Below, piece after piece: positions 17,438 to 25,037 of a stretch of 64,000 nucleotides of DNA. The position numbers and the translations under genes are program-made. The number at the start of each line of letters is the position of its first letter. Within the stretch, counting starts at the first letter, position 1. The notes under the pieces are model-generated. The model searched no databases. It had not been told where the DNA came from and worked only from the letters and a program-made list of their open reading frames with translations. This DNA comes from Alistipes sp. (GTDB lineage Bacteria > Bacteroidota > Bacteroidia > Bacteroidales > Rikenellaceae), in the NCBI GenBank assembly GCA_017398555.1, contig JAFQFV010000037.1, positions 1 through 64,000 of the forward strand, given 5' to 3'.

Positions 17438-17466
17438 AAAAGGAGAAACAATGTGTTTCTCCTTTT
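17438..17466 (-). terminator. Terminator downstream of lpd
   Basis: Inverted repeat AAAAGGAGAAACA with TGTTTCTCCTTTT, starting 34 nt past the lpd stop. It ends in T-runs on both strands. Confidence 0.7.
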
Positions 17467-17500
17467 GTCGCAGCGGAAGTAAATACCGCATAAAACAATT

Positions 17501-18859
17501 TTATATAGAGAGGATTGCCTCCTTAAATATCTCCGACACAGTCGGATGCGGGAAGACGACCTCCTCAAGCTCTTCGATGGTCATTCCCTTCTCGATGGCA
17601 ATACAAGCGCCATAGATTATCTCGCTGGATGGGTTTCCGAGCATATGCACGCCCAGCACCTGACCGTCTTGTTCGCTGACAAGAACCTTGCAGACGCCAT
17701 TGCCGCCCTCATTCTCAGCAACAAAACGGCCTGCGTATGCCATAGGCAGTGTTGCGACCTTATAGGCGACACCCTTCTCCTTCGCGCTCTCCTCGGTAAG
17801 ACCTACGCCGCTAATTTCAGGGTTGGTATAGACTACGCCCGGAATTGCGTTGTAGCGCATAGTATCCTCTCGGCCGACAATGTTATTCACAACAACCTCG
17901 CCCTCGCGGCTGGCTGTATGGGCGAGCAGAGAGAAGCCTGTGACATCACCCGCAGCAAATACGCCAGGGACATTGGTACGCATCTTCTCATTGACCTTGA
18001 TACCACCGCGATTCATCTCCACACCGAGGCTCTCCAGACCAAAGCCCGCTGTTACAGGACGGCGGCCGACGCTGACAAGAATCTTATCGCCCGACACGGT
18101 GTGCTCGCCACCCTCTGCATCTACGTATGTGACAATATTTCCGTCAATCTTAGTCACCTTGCAAGAGAGGTTGAACTCAACGCCCCTCTTGGCATATATT
18201 CCGCGAAGCATCGCGCTCAGCTCTTTATCCAATCCGCCCAAAATCTCAGGCAACATCTCGACAACAGTTACCTTTGTGCCGAGGCTGTTATAGAAGCTGG
18301 CGAACTCCATACCGATTACACCGCCACCGATGATTACAAGGCTTGACGGCTGCTCCTTGAGTGCCAAAATCTCACGATTTGTAAGGATTATATCGCCCGC
18401 CTCTTTAAGCCCCGGAATAGGCGGAACAAATGCCTCCGAGCCTGTGCAGATTAGCAGATTGGCAGCGATAAACTCCTCATCATTGCACATAATCTTGACA
18501 CCCTCGGTCGTGCGACCCTCAATCATCGCAGCACCCTTAACTACCTGCACGCCGTGCGCCCTCATCTTGGCACCTACACCGGCAACTAAACGGCGCACTA
18601 CGCGAGTCTTTCTATCGACAATCTTGCCATAGTCAAAGGTCGCATCCTTTGCAAAGATGCCATACTTGTCGCCATGGGTAGCTGTGTCGTATATCTTCGC
18701 ACTATAGAGCAGAGTTTTTGTCGGAATACAACCCTCATTAAGACATACGCCGCCCAACTCTCGCTTCTCAAACAGAACTACCTTCAGCCCCTTTGCACCA
18801 GCCCTCTCTGCCGCTACATAGCCCGCAGGGCCACCACCGATGATTGCTAAATCTATCAT
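17501..18859 (-). CDS. lpdA: Dihydrolipoyl dehydrogenase
   Basis: 452 residues. FAD site GGGPAGYVAAERA (about 8-20), redox disulfide GGVCLNEGCIPTKT (Cys about 40 and 45), NAD site IIGGGVIGMEFASFY (about 174-188), second FAD segment AAGDVTGFSLLAHTASREG, and C-terminal HPTVSE with the catalytic base. It reoxidises lipoamide of the glycine cleavage H protein or of 2-oxoacid dehydrogenases. No E1 or E2 genes lie beside it; gcvT at 31621 makes the glycine cleavage system a likely user. Monocistronic between a candidate promoter at 18941 and a terminator at 17438. Confidence 0.94.
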   Translation of the reverse strand: MIDLAIIGGGPAGYVAAERAGAKGLKVVLFEKRELGGVCLNEGCIPTKTLLYSAKIYDTATHGDKYGIFAKDATFDYGKIVDRKTRVVRRLVAGVGAKMRAHGVQVVKGAAMIEGRTTEGVKIMCNDEEFIAANLLICTGSEAFVPPIPGLKEAGDIILTNREILALKEQPSSLVIIGGGVIGMEFASFYNSLGTKVTVVEMLPEILGGLDKELSAMLRGIYAKRGVEFNLSCKVTKIDGNIVTYVDAEGGEHTVSGDKILVSVGRRPVTAGFGLESLGVEMNRGGIKVNEKMRTNVPGVFAAGDVTGFSLLAHTASREGEVVVNNIVGREDTMRYNAIPGVVYTNPEISGVGLTEESAKEKGVAYKVATLPMAYAGRFVAENEGGNGVCKVLVSEQDGQVLGVHMLGNPSSEIIYGACIAIEKGMTIEELEEVVFPHPTVSEIFKEAILSI

Positions 18860-18940
18860 ATTGTAAATATTTTTTAGTTTATCTCTTCGATTTCAATCTC
18901 TACGGCAGTACTCAATAATCCTACCATCAGATAATCCCTA

Positions 18941-18948
18941 CAAATATA
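18941..18948 (-). promoter_or_regulatory. Candidate -7 box of lpdA
   Basis: Minus-strand TATATTTG, 81 nt before the lpdA start. No convincing -33 element. Confidence 0.35.
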
Positions 18949-19039
18949 ATAAAAGAGTCAGAGAATAAAAAATTATTCCCTGAATTATTGCAGTGCAAAT
19001 TATCATCTGACGTGATAAATTGCGCCGCGATCCGTCTGT

Positions 19040-19132
19040 CCCCTCAAAAAGCTACTGCGCGTCATCACCGAGGGAGTGCCGCTGTCGCGGAACGCGGTGC
19101 GGGAAAACACGACCGAGGTAACCGCCCACCTA
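19040..19132 (+). pseudogene. Fragment of unidentified element ORF at tRNA-Val
   Basis: Plus-strand frame reading LKKLLRVITEGVPLSRNAVR, then ENTTEVTAH, related to the fragment at 17166. At the DNA level both loci share GGTTACCTC, then CGTGTT, a GC-rich hairpin, GCGGCACT and TCGGTGATGA in the same order. The frame has no start and runs into the tRNA-Val 3' copy. Family not recognised; probably the scar of an integrative element. Confidence 0.5.
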
Positions 19133-19165
19133 ATTCTAATCCGTCAACTCCCACTCAAACAGAAG

Positions 19166-19190
19166 GCAAGCGGACACGCTTGATTTTTTG
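19166..19190 (+). terminator. Orphan terminator after truncated tRNA-Val tail
   Basis: Hairpin CAAGCG-GACA-CGCTTG followed by ATTTTTTG. It follows the plus-strand tRNA-Val 3' fragment, which has no 5' part. Confidence 0.7.
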
Positions 19191-19232
19191 TTTGTATGAG
19201 TTCGGGGAGCTTGCTCACAAGAACACATACAA

Positions 19233-19264
19233 ACAAAAAAACACGTCACTTCTTAGTGACGTGT
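19233..19264 (-). terminator. Terminator of tRNA-Asn/tRNA-Val transcript
   Basis: Minus-strand hairpin ACACGTCACT with AGTGACGTGT followed by seven T, 12 nt past the tRNA-Val 3' end. Confidence 0.85.
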
Positions 19265-19276
19265 CTTCTGTTTGAG

Positions 19277-19351
19277 TGGGAGTTGACGGATTCGAACCGC
19301 CGACCCTCTGCTTGTAAGGCAGATGCTCTGAACCAGCTGAGCTAAACTCCC
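19277..19351 (-). tRNA. tRNA-Val (TAC)
   Basis: 75 nt, acceptor GGGAGTT/AACTCCC with discriminator A, anticodon loop CTTACAA (anticodon TAC), T-loop TTCGAAT. It is co-transcribed after tRNA-Asn. Its 3' end is repeated in inverted orientation at 19138. Confidence 0.95.
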
Positions 19352-19443
19352 GAAAAATGGCTTGGGACTACAAGAATTTTTGCGTTCAACCGAAGTGCTA
19401 TCCACACTACCCCGGCATCGCTCTTGCAACCCTCGCGCAATTG

Positions 19444-19517
19444 CGCCTGAACAAGGACTTGAACCTAGGACCCCATGATTAACAGTCATGTGCTCTAACC
19501 GACTGAGCTATTCAGGC
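19444..19517 (-). tRNA. tRNA-Asn (GTT)
   Basis: 74 nt, acceptor GCCTGAA/TTCAGGC with discriminator G, anticodon loop CTGTTAA (anticodon GTT), T-loop TTCAAGT. One mismatch in the T-stem. First tRNA of the Asn-Val transcript. Confidence 0.95.
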
Positions 19518-19560
19518 GTTTTTAAGAACCTTCGCAGAGCTTTCTGCGTTTTTCGTGGTG

Positions 19561-19592
19561 CAAATATAGAGCAAATATTTTATCCCACCAAA
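19561..19592 (-). promoter_or_regulatory. Promoter of tRNA-Asn/tRNA-Val
   Basis: Minus strand TTTG (19589-19592), 20 nt, TATATTTG (19561-19568). It abuts the divergent promoter at 19596. Confidence 0.75.
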
Positions 19593-19595
19593 TAT

Positions 19596-19628
19596 TTTGT
19601 GAAAAAAATTAAAAAAAATGTAACTTTG
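19596..19628 (+). promoter_or_regulatory. Promoter of DUF1573 gene, leaderless layout
   Basis: TTTG (19596-19599), 21 nt, TAACTTTG (19621-19628). Only four bases separate the -7 box from the GTG start at 19633, so the transcript is expected to begin at or near the start codon. Confidence 0.65.
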
Positions 19629-19632
19629 TAGC

Positions 19633-20718
19633 GTGAATCGACTTTTACCTATATTATTATTGGGGCTTTTCTCCCTCTTTTTGGGCTCAACATACGCTCA
19701 AAACAGGGCCCTCACATTCACAAATCCACGTCACGACTTTGCTACCATTGCCGAGGATGGCGGGGTGGTAAGTCACACCTTTATCTGCACAAACACCTCC
19801 GACAAGCCGATAGTTATATTCAAAGTATCCGGTGGCTGTAGTTGCACAACGGCAGATTTCTCTCGCGAGCCGATACTGCCGGGCAAGCAGAGCGCAATAA
19901 CCGTTCACTTCGACCCGATGAATCAACCTGAGGGCAAGTTGGCGCGCAAAGTTGCCGTAACCACATCCGAGGGCAATCTCCTGCTCACATTTACAGGTTT
20001 TATTACCCCGCGCAAGAAGGAGATTTCGGAGCAGTACCCTATCATTTTAAGCGATGGCGTGCGCCTTGAGGCCAACACCCACGCCTTTGGATATGTCGAG
20101 CACGAGAATACAATTCGGAGCAGCATCGGGATTATCAACACATCTACAAAACCCATCTCGTTGCAACTCACTCCGACAACATCAAGCGGCGTTCTGGATA
20201 TCCGCTACCCGACCACCCTACAGCCCAAGGAGGCGGCGGCAATCGACTTTGGTTACGACATTGAAAAAGGGAGCAATATCTACGGCTCGTTAGAGGATGT
20301 TTTCAAGATTGAGATAGATAAAAAAACAAGCCGTTATCGTCTGATAATTAGCGGTATAGCAATCGACAAGCGCGAATTATCTTCAGATAAAGAGTGGCAA
20401 AAGATACAACTGAGCGAAAATTTTATTAAATTTGGCACATTAAAGCGCTCTTCAAGAGAGATAAGTAAGAGTCTTGAAATTCACAACTTCGGACTTGAAC
20501 CGTTAATAATCAGGAAGATAGAGTGCAACAACAGCTCTTTTAAGGTAAGGTTATCGGGCAAAACAACCATTCCGGGCGATGGCAAATCAAAGCTCACCGT
20601 AACTATCGACCCATCGAGGTGCGATTTTGGCGCGGTGACAGTTCGCATAACTATTGTGAGCAACGATCCACAATATCCGACAAAGAGTTTTAGGGTTAGT
20701 GCAATAGTAGAGAACTGA
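19633..20718 (+). CDS. DUF1573 domain protein, exported
   Basis: 361 residues with a GTG start. Signal peptide at about 1-22, ending before QNRALTF. At least three Ig-like beta-sandwich segments follow; the DUF1573 signature is seen in HDFATIAEDGGVVSHTFICTNTS (about 35-57), VSGGCSCTTADF and again in IKFGTLKRSSREISKSLEIHN (about 263-283). Such proteins occur in the Bacteroidota envelope without an assigned activity. No ATG occurs earlier in frame, and the GTG sits 4 nt after a strong -7 box. Confidence 0.8.
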   Translation: MNRLLPILLLGLFSLFLGSTYAQNRALTFTNPRHDFATIAEDGGVVSHTFICTNTSDKPIVIFKVSGGCSCTTADFSREPILPGKQSAITVHFDPMNQPEGKLARKVAVTTSEGNLLLTFTGFITPRKKEISEQYPIILSDGVRLEANTHAFGYVEHENTIRSSIGIINTSTKPISLQLTPTTSSGVLDIRYPTTLQPKEAAAIDFGYDIEKGSNIYGSLEDVFKIEIDKKTSRYRLIISGIAIDKRELSSDKEWQKIQLSENFIKFGTLKRSSREISKSLEIHNFGLEPLIIRKIECNNSSFKVRLSGKTTIPGDGKSKLTVTIDPSRCDFGAVTVRITIVSNDPQYPTKSFRVSAIVEN

Positions 20719-20785
20719 AGTGGCCTTAAACGCGACCGAAACAGAGTCTCTATTGATAGATAGAAATAACTTTACTAATTTATAG

Positions 20786-20794
20786 AACATACCT
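20786..20794 (+). promoter_or_regulatory. Start-proximal leader motif AACATACCT
   Basis: AACATACCT lies 6 nt before the nfnA start. The same string lies 4 nt before the start at 26407 and 3 nt before the start at 45154. A translation-initiation role is a guess. Confidence 0.35.
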
Positions 20795-20800
20795 AAATAT

Positions 20801-21685
20801 ATGGTAGAGATCTTAGACAGACAGCTGCTCGCCGAGGGTATTTGGCAGACCAAGGTCCTTGCACCGCGCATTGCCAAGTCGGCAAAGCCTGGTCAGTTCC
20901 TTATCGTCAGAGCAGACGAAAAGGGTGAGCGTATTCCGCTTACCATTGCAGATTATGACGCCGCAGAGGGCTCTGTGACTATGGTTACACAGGCTATGGG
21001 CGTATCGACACGCAAGATTGTTGCAAAGGGTGCAGGTGACCACTTTGCCGATGTTGCGGGTCCGCTCGGTCGTCCATCCGACTTTGTGGCTGAGCCTTTG
21101 GAGGAGCTTCGTGGCAAGCGATTTATATTTGTTGCCGGTGGCGTGGGCACTGCGCCCGTATATCCGCAGGTTAAGTGGCTCAAGGAGCATGGCGTAGAGG
21201 CAGATGTAATTATCGGTGCGAAGACCAAGGATATGCTCATCTACACCGAGCAGATGAAGAGTGTAGCTTCAAACCTCTACATCGCCACAGATGATGGTAG
21301 CGAGGGTTTTCACGGTCTTGTAACTGCACTGCTCGAAAAGCTGATTACTGAGGAGGGCAAGCAGTATGATTGCTGCGTGGCTATCGGCCCGATGATTATG
21401 ATGAAGTTTGTCACCCTGACAGCCAAGAAGTTCGAGCTGCCGTGCATCGTGTCGCTCAACGCCCTTATGGTCGATGGTACAGGTATGTGTGGTGCTTGCC
21501 GAGTAACTGTTGGTGGCAAGACAAAGTTTACCTGCGTAGATGGCCCTGAGTTTGATGCTTATCAGGTAGATTTCGATGAGGCTATGCGTCGTCAGGGTAT
21601 GTATCGCACACAGGAGCAGCGTGCGTTGGCTATTGCCAAGGAGCGCGCTGAGGGTCACAAGTGTAACATTGGTTTGGATAAGTAG
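20801..21685 (+). CDS. nfnA: NfnA-type FAD/NAD-binding subunit (electron-bifurcating transhydrogenase)
   Basis: 294 residues, related to the dihydroorotate dehydrogenase electron-transfer subunit. FAD-binding barrel at about 1-95 (RIPLTIADYD), NAD-binding domain at about 100-220 (FVAGGVGTAPVYPQVKWL) and a C-terminal [2Fe-2S] site with Cys in GTGMCGACRVT and FTCVDGPEFDA. With NfnB it couples NADH, NADPH and reduced ferredoxin. It is 2 nt upstream of the nfnB gene, the usual pair in anaerobes. Often annotated as sulfide dehydrogenase or glutamate synthase partner; the pairing makes Nfn the best call. Confidence 0.85.
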   Translation: MVEILDRQLLAEGIWQTKVLAPRIAKSAKPGQFLIVRADEKGERIPLTIADYDAAEGSVTMVTQAMGVSTRKIVAKGAGDHFADVAGPLGRPSDFVAEPLEELRGKRFIFVAGGVGTAPVYPQVKWLKEHGVEADVIIGAKTKDMLIYTEQMKSVASNLYIATDDGSEGFHGLVTALLEKLITEEGKQYDCCVAIGPMIMMKFVTLTAKKFELPCIVSLNALMVDGTGMCGACRVTVGGKTKFTCVDGPEFDAYQVDFDEAMRRQGMYRTQEQRALAIAKERAEGHKCNIGLDK

Positions 21686-21687
21686 TT

Positions 21688-23070
21688 ATGGCAAATAAGA
21701 TACCGCGCGTGCCGGTGCGCGAACAAGATCCGGCAGTTCGTGCCACAAACTTCCAGGAGGTTTGTTTGGGTTACAGCCTTGAGGAGGCTACTTTAGAGGC
21801 TTCACGTTGTCTGAATTGCAAGAATCCACGTTGCATCGCAGCGTGTCCTGTAGGTATTCAAATTCCGAGTTTCATCGAGGCTCTGAAGAGTGGTGACGTG
21901 AAGGGCGCAGCAGAGATTATCGCCAAAGATTCATCACTGCCAAGCATCTGCGGCCGTGTATGCCCGCAGGAGAGTCAGTGTGAGGGCAGCTGCATCCTCG
22001 GCATCAAGGGCGAGAGCGTTGCTATCGGCAAGCTTGAGCGTTATGTCGGCGATTGGCGACTGAACAACCCTCAACCTACTGAGTTACCTGCAAAGAATGG
22101 TCGCCGCGTGGCCATCGTCGGCAGTGGCCCTGCTGGTCTTGCTTGTGCCAGCGACCTTGCAAAGTTGGGTTACGATGTGACTGTATTTGAGGCACTGCAC
22201 GAGATTGGCGGTGTGCTTGTATATGGTATTCCTGAGTTCCGACTCCCTAAGAAGGGTGTTGTGGCGAAGGAGATTGAGAGCGTGCGCTCTTTGGGCGTGA
22301 AGTTTGAGACCGATGTTATTGTCGGCAGAACAGTCACTATCGACTCCCTGATGGACGAGGAGGGCTTTGATGCCGTATTTATCGGCTCAGGAGCAGGCCT
22401 GCCACGCTTTATGGGCATCGAGGGAGAGAACCTCAACGGCGTGCTCTCGGCAAATGAGTTCCTTACCCGCGCAAACCTTATGCGCGCATACGACGAGCAG
22501 TACGATACGCCGATTTATGTCGGTCAGCGAGTTGTGGTTGTCGGTGGCGGAAATGTCGCTATGGATGCTGTGCGTACAGCAAAGCGTCTGGGTGCCGAGG
22601 CGACTATCGTCTATCGCCGTTCCGAGGCGGAGCTTCCCGCACGCGTGGAGGAGGTACACCACGCAAAGGAGGAGGGTATCGAGTTCCGTATGCTGACAAA
22701 TCCGACCCACGTCATTGGCGACGAGAAGGGCTGGGTAAAGGGTATCAACTGCCTTAAGATGGAGCTTGGCGAGCCCGATGCAAGCGGCCGTCGCTCCCCT
22801 ATTGAGGTTGCAGGCTCTGACTTCGAGATAGAGTGCGACGTGGTAATTATGGCGCTTGGAACATCTCCAAACCCACTTATCGCCGCAACAACAGATAACC
22901 TCGAGACCTCCCGCCGCGGATGTATCGTAGCCGATGAGGCAGGTCGAACTACCCGCCCCGGCGTATTCGCCGGCGGTGATGCCGTAACAGGCGCCGCAAC
23001 CGTCATCCTCGCCATGGGCGCAGGCCGTAAAGCCGCCGCCGCCATCGACGAGTACCTGCAGAATAAGTAG
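21688..23070 (+). CDS. nfnB: NfnB / NADPH-dependent glutamate synthase small-subunit-like flavoprotein
   Basis: 460 residues. The N-terminal iron-sulfur region has CLNCKNPRCIAACPVGI (about 43-59) and CGRVCPQESQCEGSC (about 91-105), ligands of two [4Fe-4S] clusters. It is followed by FAD-binding GSGPAGLACASDL (about 147-159), NADPH-binding VVGGGNVAMDAVRTA (about 285-299) and C-terminal FAGGDAVTGAATVILAMG. It works with NfnA in flavin-based electron bifurcation, in the cytoplasm. Alone it could be called GltA/GltD-like, but no large glutamate synthase gene is nearby. Confidence 0.87.
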   Translation: MANKIPRVPVREQDPAVRATNFQEVCLGYSLEEATLEASRCLNCKNPRCIAACPVGIQIPSFIEALKSGDVKGAAEIIAKDSSLPSICGRVCPQESQCEGSCILGIKGESVAIGKLERYVGDWRLNNPQPTELPAKNGRRVAIVGSGPAGLACASDLAKLGYDVTVFEALHEIGGVLVYGIPEFRLPKKGVVAKEIESVRSLGVKFETDVIVGRTVTIDSLMDEEGFDAVFIGSGAGLPRFMGIEGENLNGVLSANEFLTRANLMRAYDEQYDTPIYVGQRVVVVGGGNVAMDAVRTAKRLGAEATIVYRRSEAELPARVEEVHHAKEEGIEFRMLTNPTHVIGDEKGWVKGINCLKMELGEPDASGRRSPIEVAGSDFEIECDVVIMALGTSPNPLIAATTDNLETSRRGCIVADEAGRTTRPGVFAGGDAVTGAATVILAMGAGRKAAAAIDEYLQNK

Positions 23071-23362
23071 CCGCAGGCTACGCAGTACCGCACAGAGTAC
23101 TGCCCGCTTTTTCGAGAAAAAGCATAGGAGTAGTTTTAACCCCTCTTCCCACGTTCTTTGTGGCTGTTTTTAGTTCTTGTCGCACAATCTCTTTGCCAAA
23201 TAGGCCGCGCTATGTGGCTGCATAGCTTGCGCAACAAACTCCTAAAAACATCGCACAAATAACATTGCAAGAGAGATTAAAGCCACTCCTGACAAAAAAC
23301 TTTCGCCAAATCTGCACACCTTTTTATCATCAAGAGGTTGCATACCGCTCAATCAGCGCACT
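23071..23362 (+). repeat. Repeat-island segment without R1 core
   Basis: The first 55 nt (GGCTACGCAGTAC, TACTGCCCGC and the hairpin GCTTTTTC-GA-GAAAAAGC) resemble 40021-40080. Near 23293 AAAAACTTTCGCCAAA matches the start of R1, but the R1 core is missing. The R2 leader follows (about 23331-23362, CAAGAGGTTG...). No gene is visible. Confidence 0.55.
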
Positions 23363-23503
23363 CATTTGTCGTCAAAATGCGGTAGTAGGTGCGCATCGCA
23401 AAAGAAACCCCTTTGGGATAGTAGTAAAATCTACAGCCCAAAGGGGTTTACTTTTAGGGATGTGCAGCTAATGCCGTATTTTCACGGCAAATGCCGACAA
23501 ATG
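23363..23503 (+). repeat. Structured repeat R2, unit B
   Basis: Arms CATTTGTCGTCA and GCCGACAAATG. The central hairpin (23405-23449) is AAACCCCTTTGGG...CCCAAAGGGGTTT around AGTAG/CTAC, different in sequence from the other units but equivalent in pairing. It ends 10 nt from the stop of the gene at 23514. Confidence 0.75.
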
Positions 23504-23513
23504 TCGGGGAATA

Positions 23514-24659
23514 CTATTCGACAAGAACAAACGGAACCCCCTCCCTCCCCACAAACTTATACATAGTAGCAGTGCAACTCTGGTACGGCTTATTGCGCTT
23601 GCGGTGAGAGATATAGAAGTAGTTATCGCCCAATGCGTGCATACCTGTAGAGGCCTTATCGAAGTGCCAACCGCGCACATCGGTATGGTTAGGGTCGGTC
23701 ATACCGCGACCGCAGAGGGTAAGAACGCTCTGCTTCTTTGCGTAATCAACACCCTTAAGGTTCTGCTTCTTTGGTGCGATATTTCCATCCACAACGTGGA
23801 GAGTAAAGCCGGCAAAATCACTCTTCTTTGTCTCGTAAGTCGCTAAGAACCAGAAGTTTCGAGTCTTGTCGTACTCCATATTCTGCACGCCCCAATTCCT
23901 ATTACCTGTATAGACGAAGTAGCGGCCTGCAGGCTTCTTAGGACCCGACTGGTGCATATTCTCCTGCGAGAGTGGCTGCTCATATTTCGCCAAATTTTTG
24001 GTGTCATACTGGAGCAGTACCTGATAGTCGTTATCTGTGCGGCTCTTATCGCCATAGATACCGTAAGCGATTGTCATATAGTACTTTCCATCGCTCTTGC
24101 CAAACTTCGGTCCAAAGGTTATGCCATCGAAACCACTACAGCCGTAACGGTGCTCAAGCTCTGTGCCGTTATTTACAACCTTCGCCTCAAAATCCTCAAG
24201 CACTGTTGGCAGATATATCGAGGTCATAATGCCGTCCTTCTCGGCGCTCATACCCTCACGAGTAATCTTATCCACATCAAAGATAGCAACATAAAACGCT
24301 GTATCCCAATGCTTTGTCGTATTCTCCTGCTTAAGAATACCACGACCGATAGAGTCATTTTTATACTCCAACGAGCCATAAATTCTGCCATCCTCCTCGT
24401 TAAACTCGATACAGCCGAGGTGACCGAGCAGACCCGTTACCGTACCGATAATATTTCCCTGCAGGTCGGCCTTAATGAGCATTGTGGTAAATGAGTAGTA
24501 GATATAGCCCTGCTTGGCATCGACTGCAATACCCTGTATATGACCCGCCTTCCACTCACCGGAGTAGATCTGTTTCGGGAACTTCTCGATTGGCGTTGCA
24601 GCCTGAAGAGCACCAAAGCCGACAAAGAGAGCAACAATGGTTGTAAATAGTTGTTTCAT
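23514..24659 (-). CDS. Exported protein of unknown function, beta-propeller-like
   Basis: 381 residues. Signal peptide at about 1-20 (ending ...LQA). The mature part has repeated strand patterns such as IQGIAVDAKQGYIYYSFTT, IEFNEEDGRIYGSLEY and MEYDKTRNFWFLATYET, suggesting a beta-propeller, with a Cys pair in GCSGFDG and LCGRG. No catalytic motif was recognised. Genes of this type are found in Bacteroidota as conserved hypotheticals. It follows the small membrane protein at 24671 by 11 nt, so the two may be co-transcribed; its stop abuts R2 unit B. Confidence 0.7.
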   Translation of the reverse strand: MKQLFTTIVALFVGFGALQAATPIEKFPKQIYSGEWKAGHIQGIAVDAKQGYIYYSFTTMLIKADLQGNIIGTVTGLLGHLGCIEFNEEDGRIYGSLEYKNDSIGRGILKQENTTKHWDTAFYVAIFDVDKITREGMSAEKDGIMTSIYLPTVLEDFEAKVVNNGTELEHRYGCSGFDGITFGPKFGKSDGKYYMTIAYGIYGDKSRTDNDYQVLLQYDTKNLAKYEQPLSQENMHQSGPKKPAGRYFVYTGNRNWGVQNMEYDKTRNFWFLATYETKKSDFAGFTLHVVDGNIAPKKQNLKGVDYAKKQSVLTLCGRGMTDPNHTDVRGWHFDKASTGMHALGDNYFYISHRKRNKPYQSCTATMYKFVGREGVPFVLVE

Positions 24660-24670
24660 AGATATTTAGA

Positions 24671-24934
24671 TTAATTTTTAACTGCTGTTGAGTGGTCAAT
24701 ATCGCAACCCGCGCAGTTGCCTGTACAGACACTATCCGTTTCGCAACTCTCGGCTGCCATATCCTCACGAGTCTCCTGCACAGCGCACTTGATACCGAGT
24801 TTTTTCATATTGGGATTTGTCGATATCTCCGACTCTATATGATGGCCCTTAAAGATAAGGGTTATGGAGAGGGCTACACCAAAGAAAGCGACCGCTCCAA
24901 TAGCAAAAAGCACAACAACTAACCAGCTGGGCAT
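24671..24934 (-). CDS. Small membrane protein with Cys-rich tail
   Basis: 87 residues. One transmembrane helix at about 4-28 (VVVLFAIGAVAFFGVALSI), then a short basic segment KGHHIES and a C-terminal CxxxCxxC motif (CTGNCAGC) with further Cys residues. The layout, one helix plus clustered Cys, recalls small maturation factors such as NqrM, which handles iron for Na+-NQR, but no nqr gene is in the window and similarity is only in layout. Possibly a metal- or FeS-handling factor. Confidence 0.6.
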   Translation of the reverse strand: MPSWLVVVLFAIGAVAFFGVALSITLIFKGHHIESEISTNPNMKKLGIKCAVQETREDMAAESCETDSVCTGNCAGCDIDHSTAVKN

Positions 24935-24987
24935 AAGCGTATTACAAAATTTACTTAAATTTATTTTACACCAAAGCTACTTAAAGC

Positions 24988-25018
24988 TTTGAAATCTCGC
25001 TACAAATTTATAAATTTG
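24988..25018 (+). promoter_or_regulatory. Promoter of trkA run
   Basis: TTTG (24988-24991), 19 nt, TAAATTTG (25011-25018), 19 nt before the trkA start. Confidence 0.65.
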
Positions 25019-25037
25019 TCTGAAATTTTGCAAGTCT

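Larger units (their letters stand above)
19138..19292. repeat. Large imperfect palindrome of two tRNA-Val 3' ends
   Basis: Arms 19138-19165 and 19265-19292 are a perfect 28-nt inverted repeat made of the tRNA-Val T-arm and acceptor 3' strand plus CAAACAGAAG. Inner arms GTTTGTATG (from 19190) and CATACAAAC (to 19234) also pair. Between them each arm carries its own different terminator hairpin, so the palindrome is two facing tRNA-Val tails, of which only the minus-strand one belongs to a full tRNA. Confidence 0.8.

Noticed and set aside
17166-17498. 110-residue minus-strand reading frame as a complete gene
   Set aside because: Its first 65 or so residues are translated from tRNA-fMet 3' end and terminator copies; only the C-terminal part resembles a protein.
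18988-19275. 95-residue plus-strand reading frame next to tRNA-Val
   Set aside because: It runs through the tRNA fragment and terminator and is in a different frame from the fragment that resembles the fMet locus.
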